In this document: positions 55,301 to 63,405 of the stretch, piece after piece
Layout of the letters: each line of letters starts with the position of its first letter
How positions within the stretch are numbered: position 1 is the stretch's first letter
Assembly (NCBI GenBank): GCA_963576735.1
Contig: OY755190.1
Location: 8,239,695-8,303,694 of the forward strand
Origin: Bedellia somnulentella
Taxonomy: Eukaryota > Arthropoda > Insecta > Lepidoptera > Bedelliidae
Direction: 5' to 3'
DNA length: 64,000 nt
Position numbers and translations under genes: made by a program
The notes under the pieces: generated by a model
Database searches by the model: none
Told to the model about the DNA's origin: nothing
The model's input: only the letters and a program-made list of their open reading frames with translations

Positions 55301-58300
55301 CTTTGGTGGAGCCCTACGATTAAAAATAAGACGATTGCTAAGATGGTTTGGACACAAAGAGAGGATGGATGAAAGATAAATGGTCAAAAGTATAATTTAA
55401 TTTAATGTAGTTTATTTTAGATTGATCGATTGTTATTATGTTTGATTTATTGATAAATAGTATTTATTTTTATTATTTCTTTTCATATTTTTATCTTTAA
55501 CGCTTAACTAACTACTTCCTATTTCTGTCCTTTAACCGCCTACGTGCGGTCACAGAGATCGCTGATTAATTATTGAGATTATTTTGGGGTGTATGATAAG
55601 AATGAAAGTTTGGTTAATTGAAATGGATGTCTATACCTAATTGATTTATTTAAACGGCAAAAATGAGCAAAAGCAATATAAAAGTTTTATAAAAATGGAC
55701 TGAAATCTACGAAATAAGGAATATGGCACCAAAAATAACTATACTAAGAAAATGAGATCTTTCTTCTAAAGTACTTAATTTTTTCACTTCTTTTTTTTTC
55801 TTTTAATTTGAGTAAACTAAAAATAATATCAAATAAAAAAACTAAACAACAAATAAAAATAAAACAAAATTGCAAAGCATCAACTTTTACATATTTTCGT
55901 GGCAGTCAACAACTATTTTTTGTGAACACTCCAAACAAATCGGTAACTTACAGACGAAACATAGGTAAGCCTTTATGCGTTTCTTCTTTACACACGTAAA
56001 GCATGTTTTACGAACATAAAGTTTTTTGGTCGCAGAAGTGCTTAGTAAATCATGCTTTATTTGCAAAATACGCCGAATAGAGTTCTTGATGTCGCACGGA
56101 ATGCAATCATTTTTTGTGTGCGGATTTGTAAGCTGTTGAGCCAACTTAAATACAGTTAACCACTAATAATAATATAACATATACTTGTTATATTATTAAT
56201 TGTTATATTATAACTGTTGAGCCAACTTAAATACAGTTAACCACTAATAATAATATAATATAACATATAATCAAAACCACCTACATACGAATCAGTTGAG
56301 TTAACTAACGGTCTTCGTAATAAAGTGATTTTATAATAGTAAAATAACAGCTTAATAATATACAAGTGCACACATAAGGAGCTTGATGTATAAGCATTAC
56401 AGTGGGCTATTTGTTTCTCGTAGAACCAGGATACTAGCCGAATTTTTATCCAAAATTTAATCAGTATTCTTGAATAACGGATAACTTAAATTCAAAATTC
56501 GGATTTCTACGAGTTGGCGAAGTGACAGCGCGCGGACGCAAGCAGCGGTGCAAGACACGAGCGACGCGAGGCGAGACAAAGACAGCACCACTCCTCGTAG
56601 TAAGTTCTTTCATTGCAACAAATCCCCACCGCACCTACACACGCTCGGCGCTCGACGTCATCCGTAACACCAAACAACAGCTGTTATCTCGATATACAAC
56701 TAAGCTCAATTAAGGAGCGCGCAGTATGAATTGTTTTGCATGTAATCTAGCTGTTACTCCAAATGAGATACTGCAATGCACTTCGTGTAAAAGTAATTTT
56801 CATTACCAATGCTTAAATATGCGATATGCAATGTACAAGGCAAATTATTCTAAAATGAAAGAATCATGGGTATGTGATTCGTGTAACAATAAGTCAAACA
56901 GCCGCAAGTTGCGCAATGATAATACACCAGTGCGTCGACCACATCCACAAATGGACAGCGATAAGTCGTGCGACGACTTGACCACTTGTCTTGGTCAATC
57001 TGAAATTTTACAACCCAAATCGTCGCCTCCAAAACAGTATGTTTCAAACTCCATTACATTTCAGCAATTTAGTGATCTTTTCGACATGAAAATAGAACAA
57101 TTAAAAAACTCGTTACTTGAATTTATCACCACAACTGTATCAAAGGAAGTTACAGCTATTACTGAAACACTGAAGACTGAATTCACGACTACCACCGATT
57201 TTTTATCCGAAGGACAACGAGACTGCCAAAAGGAAATCACCAGTGCTAACAAGAAAATATCTGCACTTGAATCCCAAAACATTCAGCTTCAGTGTGATAT
57301 AAATAACCTAGAGCGTCGTCTCCAAGCCGCAGAAAAACATTCCCGTAGCCTTAATTTAGAGATTCACGCGGTTCCGGAAAAACGCAACGAAAATATAGCT
57401 CAGCTGGTACTGAATATGGCCAATACAATTGGGGTTCCATTGAAAGACAGTGACATACGCGCTTGCCGTAGAGTTGCAAAACTCAATCCCCAATCTGATC
57501 GTCCTCGCACAATTCTCTTCCAGCTGCGATACGAAATCTGCGTTACTACCACAACTCATGTCATTAGGTAACTTAAACCAGTATAACCATATTCTAAACC
57601 ATAACGGTCGCACACTGGATCTATTTTTAAGCGATTTTTCTAGCGTTGAATTAGTAGAATGTTCATCTGTTTCAAAAACAGATCGGCACCACCCACCTTT
57701 TGTAGTTAACCTTATAAATACTGTTAAACCTATCAAACCCAAACGTAGTAAAATTCTAAACTTTAGAAAATGTAACATATCAAAATGTATATCAATGTTC
57801 AATGAAATGGACTGGTCTTCTATATTGTCGACTACTGTTGATATTGATACTAACCTGGATATTTTTTACGAAACTCTGAACGGTGTTATCAGCGAAACAA
57901 CTCCCTTAAAAACATTAAATAGTAATGCTTACCCTATTTGGTTTTCTGAACCACTTAAATTTTGTATAGAACAGAAGAACAAAGTTCACAAGCGATTCAA
58001 AAAATTTGGTAACCCTCGTGACTATGATGAGTTTTCTTCCCTCCGCAAGCGTTCCAAACGTCTAATGAAAGAATGTTACGAGAGCTATATAAATAATATA
58101 GAGTCCTCTTTAAAACATAACAATAAATTGTTTTTTTCTTTCATTAAGTCTAAAAAGTCGAATCATTCTATTCCAGACACAATGTTTCTAGGGGATGATT
58201 CTTGCAGCGGCGCGCAGAACGTTTGCAATATGTTCGCTGATTTTTTTTCTTCTATATACGTTAAGGATGACGGTAAATCTCATTGTGGTTACTCTCATAT

Positions 58301-61300
58301 TCTTTCCCACTCAACGCTTACCAGCTTTCAAGTATCGGAAGAGAGTATTGCCATAAAATTAAAACATTTAAATGAAAACAAAGGTGCTGGCCCAGATGGA
58401 ATCCCCCCCTTTTTTATAAAGTCATGTGCGGAAGCTTTGTCCTATCCTCTTAGCATCATCTTTAATCGTAGCATACGGGAGGGAATATTTCCATCTCGAT
58501 GGAAAACTGCCTTTATTGTGCCAGTTTTCAAATCAGGAAATTCAGCAGATATAAGGAATTACAGGCCAATAAGTATATTGTGTAGTTTTTCAAAGATCTT
58601 TGAATCCTTCATATTTGATGCTCTGAACTCGCACATGAAACACTCTCTCGCTTCTGAGCAACATGGTTTTGCCGAGGGTAAGTCAACTGTTACCAACTTG
58701 ATCGAGTACACCGACTATATACACAAGGCTTTTGGTGAACGATCCCAGGTGGATGCTGTGTATACCGACTTCATGAAAGCTTTCGACACTTTAATACATA
58801 GAGTCGTACATGGAAAACTTGAAGCATATGGTGTACATGGCAGCCTGCTTCGGTGGCTCGACTCTTACTTGGATAATCGTAGTCAACTAGTTGCACTAAA
58901 AGGCTACCTTTCCAAACCTGTTCTGGTTACATCAGGAATTCCCCAAGGATCGTTGCTCGGTCCTTTATTGTTTAATATCTTTATTAACGACCTCGTATTG
59001 CATCTAAAAAATCCATGTTTACTTTATGCAGATGATCTAAAGATATTTAGAACAATACGCACTTTTGAAGACTGTATTAGCCTGCAAGAGGATATAAATA
59101 CGTTAACTTCTTGGTGTCACCGGAATCAGATGCGCTTAAATATAAAAAAATGTTTCGTCATTACATTTACAATGAAACATAACCGCTTCAATTTTGATTA
59201 CACCATCGATAATTTTACAATTGAGAGAAAAACAGTTGTAAGGGATCTTGGGGTTTTACTTGATGAGAAGTTATCTTTTAACGAACACTGTTCAAGCTTG
59301 GCGAACAAATGTTTAAAACTTGTTGGATTCATATCGCGAGTATCCAAAGATTTCAAGAACCCTTTTAGTGTGATACGTATTTTTAAGTCGATTGTTTTGG
59401 GTAATTTGGAATACGCCTCAGTTATATGGTCACCTTTTTACAACGTACACATAGACAGACTTGAATCTATTCAGAAACGTTTCGTTCGTAATGTTTGTTC
59501 TCGATTTGGCTTGAGACGGCGTTTAAGTTCATACGAGGACAGATGTAGTCATTTTCATCTAGACAATCTGTTAAATCGTAGGCAAATGCATGACCTTACC
59601 ACTTTATATAAAATAATACATGGCTCAATTTCAACTGGCATCATATCCAGAATAAACTTTAATATCCCCAGTAAATCATTTAGAAACCATCGTCCCCTTG
59701 CTATGCCTACACCTAAAACGAATGTCATTGCAAATAACCCCTTAAATAGGACGTGTCAACTGTACAACTCCCTATTCAAAGACAAAGACACAAACGCTCC
59801 TGACGTCTATCAACACACTCTACGCACGTTCAAAATAAAATGTCTCACCGCAGTGCGAGACTTTAATAAAGGATATAGTTAGTAGGATATATAAAATCAT
59901 TTCATAATTTTCCATAATTTATTACTTATGTTGTTTTTATGTTGTGCTTATTATGTTAAAATCTAGCCCCTTTCCCTTTCCCTTTGTAAATAGTCTTCAT
60001 TTTATTTGTAAGTTAAATTAATGTTAGTAAATTAATGAATAATAATAATAAAAAAAAAAAAAAAAAAAAACTATACTAATATATTTTTTAAGTTGTCATC
60101 TCAACTGATTATTTAATATCATGCTGTGTACACAGTTTTTTGGTATTATGTCCGAATTTGTATTATTTTTTAAATTTTGTATACCAATGCTATGTCATAA
60201 TACTGTTTGTGTGCCAAATAAATAAATAAATAAATATAAGCTAAAGCAGTAATAGTGAATAATTATATAATATTATAATAAAAAGTAAGTAAAATCATAA
60301 GAAAACTAAAACACACAACCACCTACGGTCTCAGAGACCGCACAGGTAGGTGGTTAAGGGTTAATGTGTTTTGTCTTATCGAGTTTAATGTGTAGTAGTG
60401 TTAGTTTTTAATTAAAATGTGATTAAAATTACCTTGCAGGGTATACATGTCAAAATTTATGTACGATATAAATTAAATCATGTGTCATGTAAATTGCGAT
60501 GTGTAAAATGCAATAAAAGATTTGATTTTATTTTTGATTTACTATGCAGGGCATATTATCAAATAGTTTTTTAAATGATTGGCGTCCGAAGCATGAAGAG
60601 TAAAAGAACAGCTATGAAAGATATGAATGTAGATGAAGCTTCACTGAGATAGCAAAAAGTGCCAACCGATAGTCTCCGCAAACCACAACGGGAACTAATT
60701 GTATGAAGTTAAAAGAAGCATTTTTTGCTATTCCAATCCGACAGTTATAATTAAGAAATCCAATCTATCTATCAACAGGTAGATATCAGGTAAACACAAA
60801 ATTCACAAAATAAATTAAAGTTTAGTCGGCACACTCAGAGCACTTAAAGAGCTCGTATCTAAATGACGGAACCGTTTTTAAAATAATTACATTTAATTAC
60901 AATCTTCTTACAGTTTACTAAGTACTTAAAACACTTTAATTGGTACAACACGCAATATACGAGAACTTTTACTCCACGTTTTAAAGAGCATTAAAGTTCA
61001 AGTAATATAAGATCCTGGAATCAGGAATAAAAGATTACTTCCAAATACAAATAAAATTAATAATATGATTTGTGTAGGAGGGCGCTTAAACGTGATTGGC
61101 GATGACTGTTGACACCTTTATCATCATCATCATCAGCCTATAGACGTCCACTGCTGGACACAGGCCTCCCCAAATGATCTCCACAACGACCGGTCCTGTG
61201 TTGCTTTCATACATCGGCTTCCTGTGACCTTTACCAAGTCGGCGGTCCACCTTGTTAGAGGCCTACCCACACTGCGTCGTTAGGAACGTGGCCGCCACTC

Positions 61301-62995
61301 CAGAACCTTTGAGCACCAACGGCTGTCGGTTCTGCGTGCAATGTTGCCACTTCAGTTTTGCAATTCTTCGGGCTGTGTCAGTGACCCTGTTTCTTCTGCG
61401 CATCTCCTCGTTTTGGATTCGATCGCGTAGTGAAACTCCTAACATAGCCCCCTCCATTGCCCTTTGGGTGGAGCTGTCTAATGAGGCTCATTGTTAGAGG
61501 CTACGTCTCTGTGCCTTAGGTTATGACTAGCAACACACATTGGTCAATGACCTTTGTCTTTAGACTCTGCAGAATTTTGGACGAGAAGATAAAATCTTTA
61601 ATCCCTTGATTATATAAGTAGCAGACAGCAACACTAACAAAAACTAATAGCATAGTAATATATTATCCCACCAAAAACACTCTGTATAAAACTAACCAAG
61701 TCTCGATAGATCTTCTTGTTTATGTCTAAAAAGTAATGAAATCTCTAAAATAAGTGGAGCCAAGACTAAGGTTCCTTACTGCGATTTATTAAAAATATTT
61801 AAGTAAATTTTACGTGACTTGGCCGTTGACTTGTAATTAGTAGATTATGATTAATGTTTAAAAGAAACATAGAAATAATCACCAGAGTTCTTACAACTAA
61901 AAATAAAGATAGATTAGAATCACAAAAAACTATAAAAATAAATAAATCGCAGTAAAGAACCTTAGACTTGGCTCCACTTATTTTAGAGATTTTATTTTCT
62001 TATTATTATATTATCTTGTGAAATCAAATAAAAATAAACTCCACAACTTTTCAAATCTTAACTTTTAAATGTGTAAATAAATACGCTACTGGGATTTAAA
62101 ATACAGCCAGCGCCATCTAGTGATAGTGACGAGTACTGGTACTAATGCTAAATAACCTGAGCGAAGCCGCGGCTTAGTGCTAGTACATGAATAGTAATAA
62201 TTATTGGACTGAATATTTGTATTTACTGAGTAGAATACAGTTAATCGACTACTATTTCTCGTATATACGCTTTTATAGTTTGGCAGTACTCTTATTATGT
62301 TTTCTCATCAGCGGCACCAGGTAGTCCAGATCTTCCATAAACCTTGTTCTGATAGTTTTTTCTTTATGTGAGCGTTAAAATCTACCTCTGTACCAAATTT
62401 CAGCTCTCTAGGTCTATGGGAAGTACTAGTACTACATTGATGATCAGTGAATCAGTAAGTCAGTTTCGAAAATGCGAAACTTCGAAATCAATTGATTACC
62501 GACTTGAAATTTTGGATTTCAAGTGTGTGATTACGAATTTCTAGGTGACGAAATTTCAGCCTTTTAATCCTATCCTGACACTGCCGTGCCCCCAGACAAA
62601 AAAATAGCATACGATTTACAATAAAAACTTGGCAAGATTTTATTTTGGGACATATTTTGGAGATAACAAGTAGAAAAATATAATAATTTTTCGTTTTCTG
62701 TTTTACATGTGTAAATTTTGAACTGGTTTATGCTTGCATATCTAACTTTATAAATAAGATATGCTGCTGTAAATATTAAACATACAAAAATTTATTGCAA
62801 TTTTACAATTTATTCAAGGTGATAGAATACCTAGAATCCCTGGCTGCCAGATACCCGTCTCTGGTGTCCGTGCAGTCAGCCGGCCGCAGCTACGAGGGGC
62901 GCGACGTCAAGTACGCGAGGGTGTCGTCCACCGGCTTCCAGAACAACACCAAACCTATCTACTTTATGGACGCCATGATTCATGCGAGGGAATGG
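47828..62995 (+). CDS. Zinc carboxypeptidase (M14A), exons 1-4 of a gene continuing past the window
   Basis: Coding joins 47828-47901, 53714-53923, 54984-55077 and 62819-62995 (185 codons so far). Every junction has GT...AG and matching phase (2, 2, 0). The product has a hydrophobic signal peptide (WILCYFVMGLAIA), a propeptide of the M14A type (HSVRVSSREEARQLDELV; ERDVLDELDALGMEHELLIK), a basic linker with possible trypsin-type cleavage (QTRSSR), and the start of the catalytic domain (VIEYLESLAARYPSLV, SAGRSYEGRDVKY, MDAMIHAREW). HARE is the HxxE motif that supplies two zinc ligands. The remaining ligand histidine, substrate-binding residues and catalytic glutamate would lie in exons to the right. 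By family it is likely a secreted digestive proenzyme; A- or B-type specificity cannot be read here. Confidence 0.88.
48050..48292 (+). mobile_element. SINE-a with 17-bp target duplication
   Basis: TATGTTATATTTTTTTG flanks it at 48033-48049 and 48293-48309. 243 bp, typical head and tail. Inserted into the Helitron-like element. Confidence 0.9.
48360..48741 (-). pseudogene. Helitron helicase, C-terminal fragment
   Basis: In minus-strand translation: RIPKIPNDLPISFKRLQFPV, SFALTINKSQGQTF, VGIDLRKNCFTHGQLYVGLS, RVGAPEHQFILLPQNT. These are the terminal motifs of PIF1-like helicases of Helitrons. Stops interrupt the frame at two or more places. The Transib insertion cuts it on the right; upstream Helitron sequence resumes at 52238. 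Confidence 0.75.
48742..49135 (+). repeat. Transib left TIR
   Basis: Matches the complement of 51845-52237 with few differences. The outer end CACAGTGGGCTGGAATTCGC contains the heptamer CACAGTG. Confidence 0.9.
49274..49305. repeat. (TA)n microsatellite in the Transib 3' UTR
   Basis: About 16 TA units between the transposase stop codon and the left TIR. Confidence 0.9.
49351..51519 (-). CDS. Transib transposase (RAG1-like DDE recombinase)
   Basis: 722 codons, ATG at 51517-51519, no internal stop. Candidate catalytic residues by comparison with Transib/RAG1: D321 in KYGFDGASSQS, D420 in LMLTMVDAK, and E632 in SEARNKDFRRFREHHSRK, which parallels the RAG1 region around its catalytic glutamate. 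Other family blocks: CRPVQFTFVKE, CYICLAKP (C437/C440, zinc), LGLSSLHARINMMECLLHIA (466-485), GTTNDGNTARRFF (530-542), NWYYMSSTVHTILLHGAEII. The N-terminal 220 residues hold a coiled region and a Ser/Pro-rich repeat (ILEPSPSS, ILESSSS, LLEPSTSS). An acidic tail closes it. It would bind the TIR heptamers and cut by a hairpin mechanism in the nucleus. The only visible intact transposase in this window. Confidence 0.93.
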   Translation of the reverse strand: MASIATNLDLFVILKNADKLSNFNFLFQTVRSRLNNSVSEEDCVTLKEFCRRFTRAAQKRYESTQRKYERFRTDYESWLEADVDWPSCLKENMKSITQNEGSPIVPILEPSPSSNVTILESSSSVTGSLLEPSTSSIGTMTKRKISNRKPFEDLGTKQKKRRSGDLTDKDSSELVFATISKLKDEGQNRIASVIEYMVKHPESIKDLQDLITKPTSKETFSPQKALGLLISLKLSKWQYITLRESAIREGLKHLYPSYYCVQKEKNVCFPPEPKNSITVTDSSAKISLQALLDLTAKRIIESLPESIQNKELILISKYGFDGASSQSRYKQKMDSTQDDSSIFMTSLSPLKMTCEDITVWENPKPCSAAYCRPVQFTFVKESETVVKEENERVKAEISALQPSVFDSNMVSHKLMLTMVDAKIKTYLSPNVRANAACYICLAKPSDMNNLEEVKKKSTEDDLMELGLSSLHARINMMECLLHIAYKLDIKKWSARKESEKAAVAARKKTIQDRFKTELNLLIDIVKQGYGTTNDGNTARRFFEFPEKTAAITGLDEDLIRRFAVILQAITSGQSINVSKFKEYAYITAEKYVKLYNWYYMSSTVHTILLHGAEIIACNAIVPIGSLSEEASEARNKDFRRFREHHSRKNSRVSSNEDIFNFLLLSSDPLISAVRPTMDAKKKKHLFAETLDLLNLQTPEFEFRDIAEINSDSEFDSEDSDSE
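51845..52237 (-). repeat. Transib right TIR
   Basis: Outer end GCCCACTGTG (complement of CACAGTGGGC) is followed by CGTAC. Confidence 0.9.
52863..53273. other. Intron 1 sequence, nothing recognised
   Basis: No repeat family or ORF recognised between the Helitron-like end and a SINE-b. Confidence 0.4.
53274..53646 (+). mobile_element. SINE-b, diverged subfamily
   Basis: Head ATATAGCGAAGTGGTTAGAA with B-box-like GTCGATTCAATCC, normal body, tail (GTTTGA)n instead of (TTATG)n. It ends 67 bp before exon 2. A SINE-a-like tail fragment follows (TATGGCTATAAATACC). Confidence 0.8.
53714..53923 (+). CDS. Carboxypeptidase exon 2 (propeptide)
   Basis: Acceptor TTCTTTCCAG ends at 53713; the exon encodes GNSVHSVRVSSREEARQLDE through HELLIKDVV and ends AG before GTAAAA (53924), phase 2 at both ends. 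The content matches the M14A activation peptide. The RTE LINE starts only about 10 bp into the following intron. Confidence 0.88.
53934..54562 (-). mobile_element. RTE-A LINE, 5'-truncated, in intron 2
   Basis: Tail ACATACATACATACATATAC at the left. Coding similarity to 14,370-13,724 is near identical (MRSLRKNCNVRLCDRV, GRPRRT changed to RVRPRRT). One nonsense codon (TAG for a glutamine, about 54386) marks it as dead. The 5' cut falls after the complement of KGDGKCDD. Confidence 0.88.
54598..54712 (+). mobile_element. SINE-a, 3' half
   Basis: CTTTCCAAAAGTGGCAGAGG, CTCTGGCTAACCC, TATATGTGTGTACGTAT tail. Confidence 0.7.
54984..55077 (+). CDS. Carboxypeptidase exon 3 (linker to catalytic domain)
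   Basis: Acceptor AAATTCAG (ends 54983) and donor GTAAGT (55078). Encodes YLTERDDEWTRWHQTRSSR and AFPFENYPRYDA, the segment between propeptide and catalytic core. FENYPRYDA-VIEYL across the next splice matches the M14A pattern (F-xY--y--I--YL). Phase 2 in, phase 0 out. Too short for an ORF scan. Confidence 0.85.
55305..55395 (+). mobile_element. RTE-A LINE fragment
   Basis: TTGCTAAGATGGTTTGGACA, CAAAGAGAGGATGGATGAAA corresponds to the RRFGHIERMDDRK coding part of RTE-A. Confidence 0.6.
55887..56144 (-). pseudogene. piggyBac transposase, C-terminal cysteine-rich domain
   Basis: CFTCVKKKRIKAYLCFVC and LPICLECSQK follow the CxxC...CxxC...CxxxC/H spacing of the piggyBac C-terminal RING/PHD-like domain, which binds the inverted repeats. 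The DDD catalytic core is absent, so this cannot act as a transposase. Confidence 0.75.
56133..56275. repeat. Tandem duplication, 81-bp unit
   Basis: CTGTTGAGCCAACTTAAATA starts at 56133 and 56214. Part of the unit (ATAACATATACTTGTTATAT) is palindromic. Confidence 0.8.
56726..57540 (+). CDS. Jockey ORF1 protein (PHD-like finger, coiled coil), 3' end lost
   Basis: Starts MNCFACNLAVTPNEILQC. The N-terminus is a PHD-like finger (C-x2-C...C-x2-C...H-x2-C...C-x2-C, about residues 3-53). Residues about 120-220 are rich in heptad-like Leu/Ile and Glu (coiled coil). Then HSRSLNLEIHAVPEKRNENI and RACRRVAKLNPQSDRPRTIL begin an L1-type RNA-binding domain. It would package LINE RNA. From about 57527 the frame runs into ORF2-derived sequence after the deletion, so its last domain is missing. 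Confidence 0.82.
57527..59882 (+). pseudogene. Jockey ORF2: endonuclease remnant and complete reverse transcriptase
   Basis: Only the end of the endonuclease remains (SLGNLNQYNHI, NGRTLDLFLSD). The RT is complete and uninterrupted: KGAGPDGIPPFFIKSCA, RNYRPISILCSFSKIFE, AVYTDFMKAFDTLIHRV (first catalytic D), SGIPQGSLLGPLLFNIFIND, LLYADDLKIFR (catalytic DD), VRDLGVLLDEKLSFNEH, then a C-terminal domain (LEYASVIWSPFYN, RLESIQKRFVRNV). An own start codon for ORF2 is lost with the deletion. RT could only be made as a fusion or from an internal start. Confidence 0.85.
60075..60235 (+). mobile_element. 3' end of a second LINE
   Basis: GTATACCAATGCTATGTCAT, TTTGTGTGCCAAATAAATAA: AATAAA repeats after a TGTGCC motif as at 2218-2340 (inverted). 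It directly follows the Jockey poly(A). Confidence 0.5.
60575..60715 (+). mobile_element. RTE-A LINE 3' fragment, diverged
   Basis: GGCGTCCGAAGCATGAAGAG reads GVRSMKSKR, as in RTE-A, followed by GATAGTCTCCGCAAACCACA. Confidence 0.6.
60716..61116. other. Intron 3 sequence, nothing recognised
   Basis: AT-rich, no ORF or repeat family recognised. Confidence 0.4.
61117..61497 (-). pseudogene. RTE-B LINE 3' end
   Basis: (CATCAT)n tail at 61117-61130, CTATAGACGTCCACTGCTGG, then MLGVSLRDRIQNEEMRRRNR coding on the minus strand. It is 5'-truncated at nearly the same codon as 17815-18236 and contains frame disruptions. Confidence 0.75.
61739..61992. repeat. MITE with 52-bp inverted repeats
   Basis: AAATCTCTAAAATAAGTGGA at 61739 is matched by its complement ending at 61992. 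Arms 61739-61790 and 61941-61992 differ at three or four positions. No coding capacity. Confidence 0.75.
62150..62192 (-). mobile_element. Helitron-like end fragment
   Basis: Complement of CACTAAGCCGCGGCTTCGCT, the TAG-C-CGCGGCTTCGC signature seen at element starts such as 47922. Confidence 0.35.
62328..62600 (-). repeat. Dispersed repeat, copy 2
   Basis: Inverted and diverged copy of 33650-34040 (for example CCATAAACCTTGTTCTGATA, ACCTCTGTACCAAATTTCAG). Confidence 0.6.
62819..62995 (+). CDS. Carboxypeptidase exon 4 (start of catalytic domain, zinc motif)
   Basis: Acceptor ATTCAAG (ends 62818), donor GTGAGT (62996), 59 codons in phase 0. SAGRSYEGRDVKYARVSS is the G-S-EGRD block of M14 enzymes. 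PIYFMDAMIHAREW carries the zinc ligands His and Glu (HxxE). Splitting after HAREW leaves the rest of the catalytic domain to exons beyond the window; I find none in 62996-64000. Confidence 0.92.
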
Positions 62996-63105
62996 GTGAG
63001 TATCAATATAGATATGATGGCATAATAAAGACAGATACTTAATAGTTAGTAATACAGAACACATATATTACACATATAACCAAATTTTTCCTTATTTATT
63101 CAATA

Positions 63106-63160
63106 AACTAGCTTTTTGCCCGCGACTTCGTCCGCGTGGACTTCATTTTTGCATCCGGTT
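63106..63160 (+). mobile_element. Helitron-like start fragment
   Basis: AACTAGCTTTTTGCCCGCGA, CTTCGTCCGCGTGGACTTC: typical 5' end of lepidopteran Helitron-like repeats; nothing else of the element is seen. Confidence 0.4.
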
Positions 63161-63235
63161 TACATAATACCAAAATACCGAACCACTATCTCAACTTCTG
63201 TTTTTTATATTAATATTCCCGCGGGCGTTGTAAAG

Positions 63236-63405
63236 GACATAAAGGACATTGAGGCTTTTTAAGTGATTGTTGGTGACCATCACCAACAATCTTAATTAAA
63301 CTACCTTTTCCCTAATCTATTTCCAAAAGTGGATGAAGAATTACTATCTCTGAAGCTATGGCTACCCTTTTCTTTTATAGCCGTTAGTATATACTCATGA
63401 ATTAT
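63236..63405 (+). mobile_element. SINE-a, diverged and 5'-truncated
   Basis: GGCTTTTTAAGTGATTGTTG, CTATTTCCAAAAGTGGATGA, TAGCCGTTAGTATATAC. Confidence 0.65.

Larger units (their letters stand above)
56511..60070 (+). mobile_element. Jockey-clade LINE with endonuclease deletion
   Basis: GC-rich 5' UTR (56511-56725), ORF1, ORF2 and a poly(A) tail (60050-60070). RT and ORF1 frames are long and open, but the apurinic-type endonuclease between them is almost wholly lost. The 5' end is approximate; no target duplication was found. Confidence 0.88.
55536..60353 (-). mobile_element. piggyBac-like element with nested Jockey LINE, in intron 3
   Basis: TTAA lies at 55532-55535 and 60354-60357. The ends read CCGCCTACGTGCGGTCACAG and (complement) CCACCTACCTGTGCGGTCTC, similar to each other; the right end forms a hairpin with arms CCACCTA/TAGGTGG and CGGTCTC/GAGACCG. 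A piggyBac C-terminal zinc domain is encoded just inside the left end. The rest of the transposase is missing, replaced by a Jockey LINE and another LINE 3' end. Confidence 0.7.
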
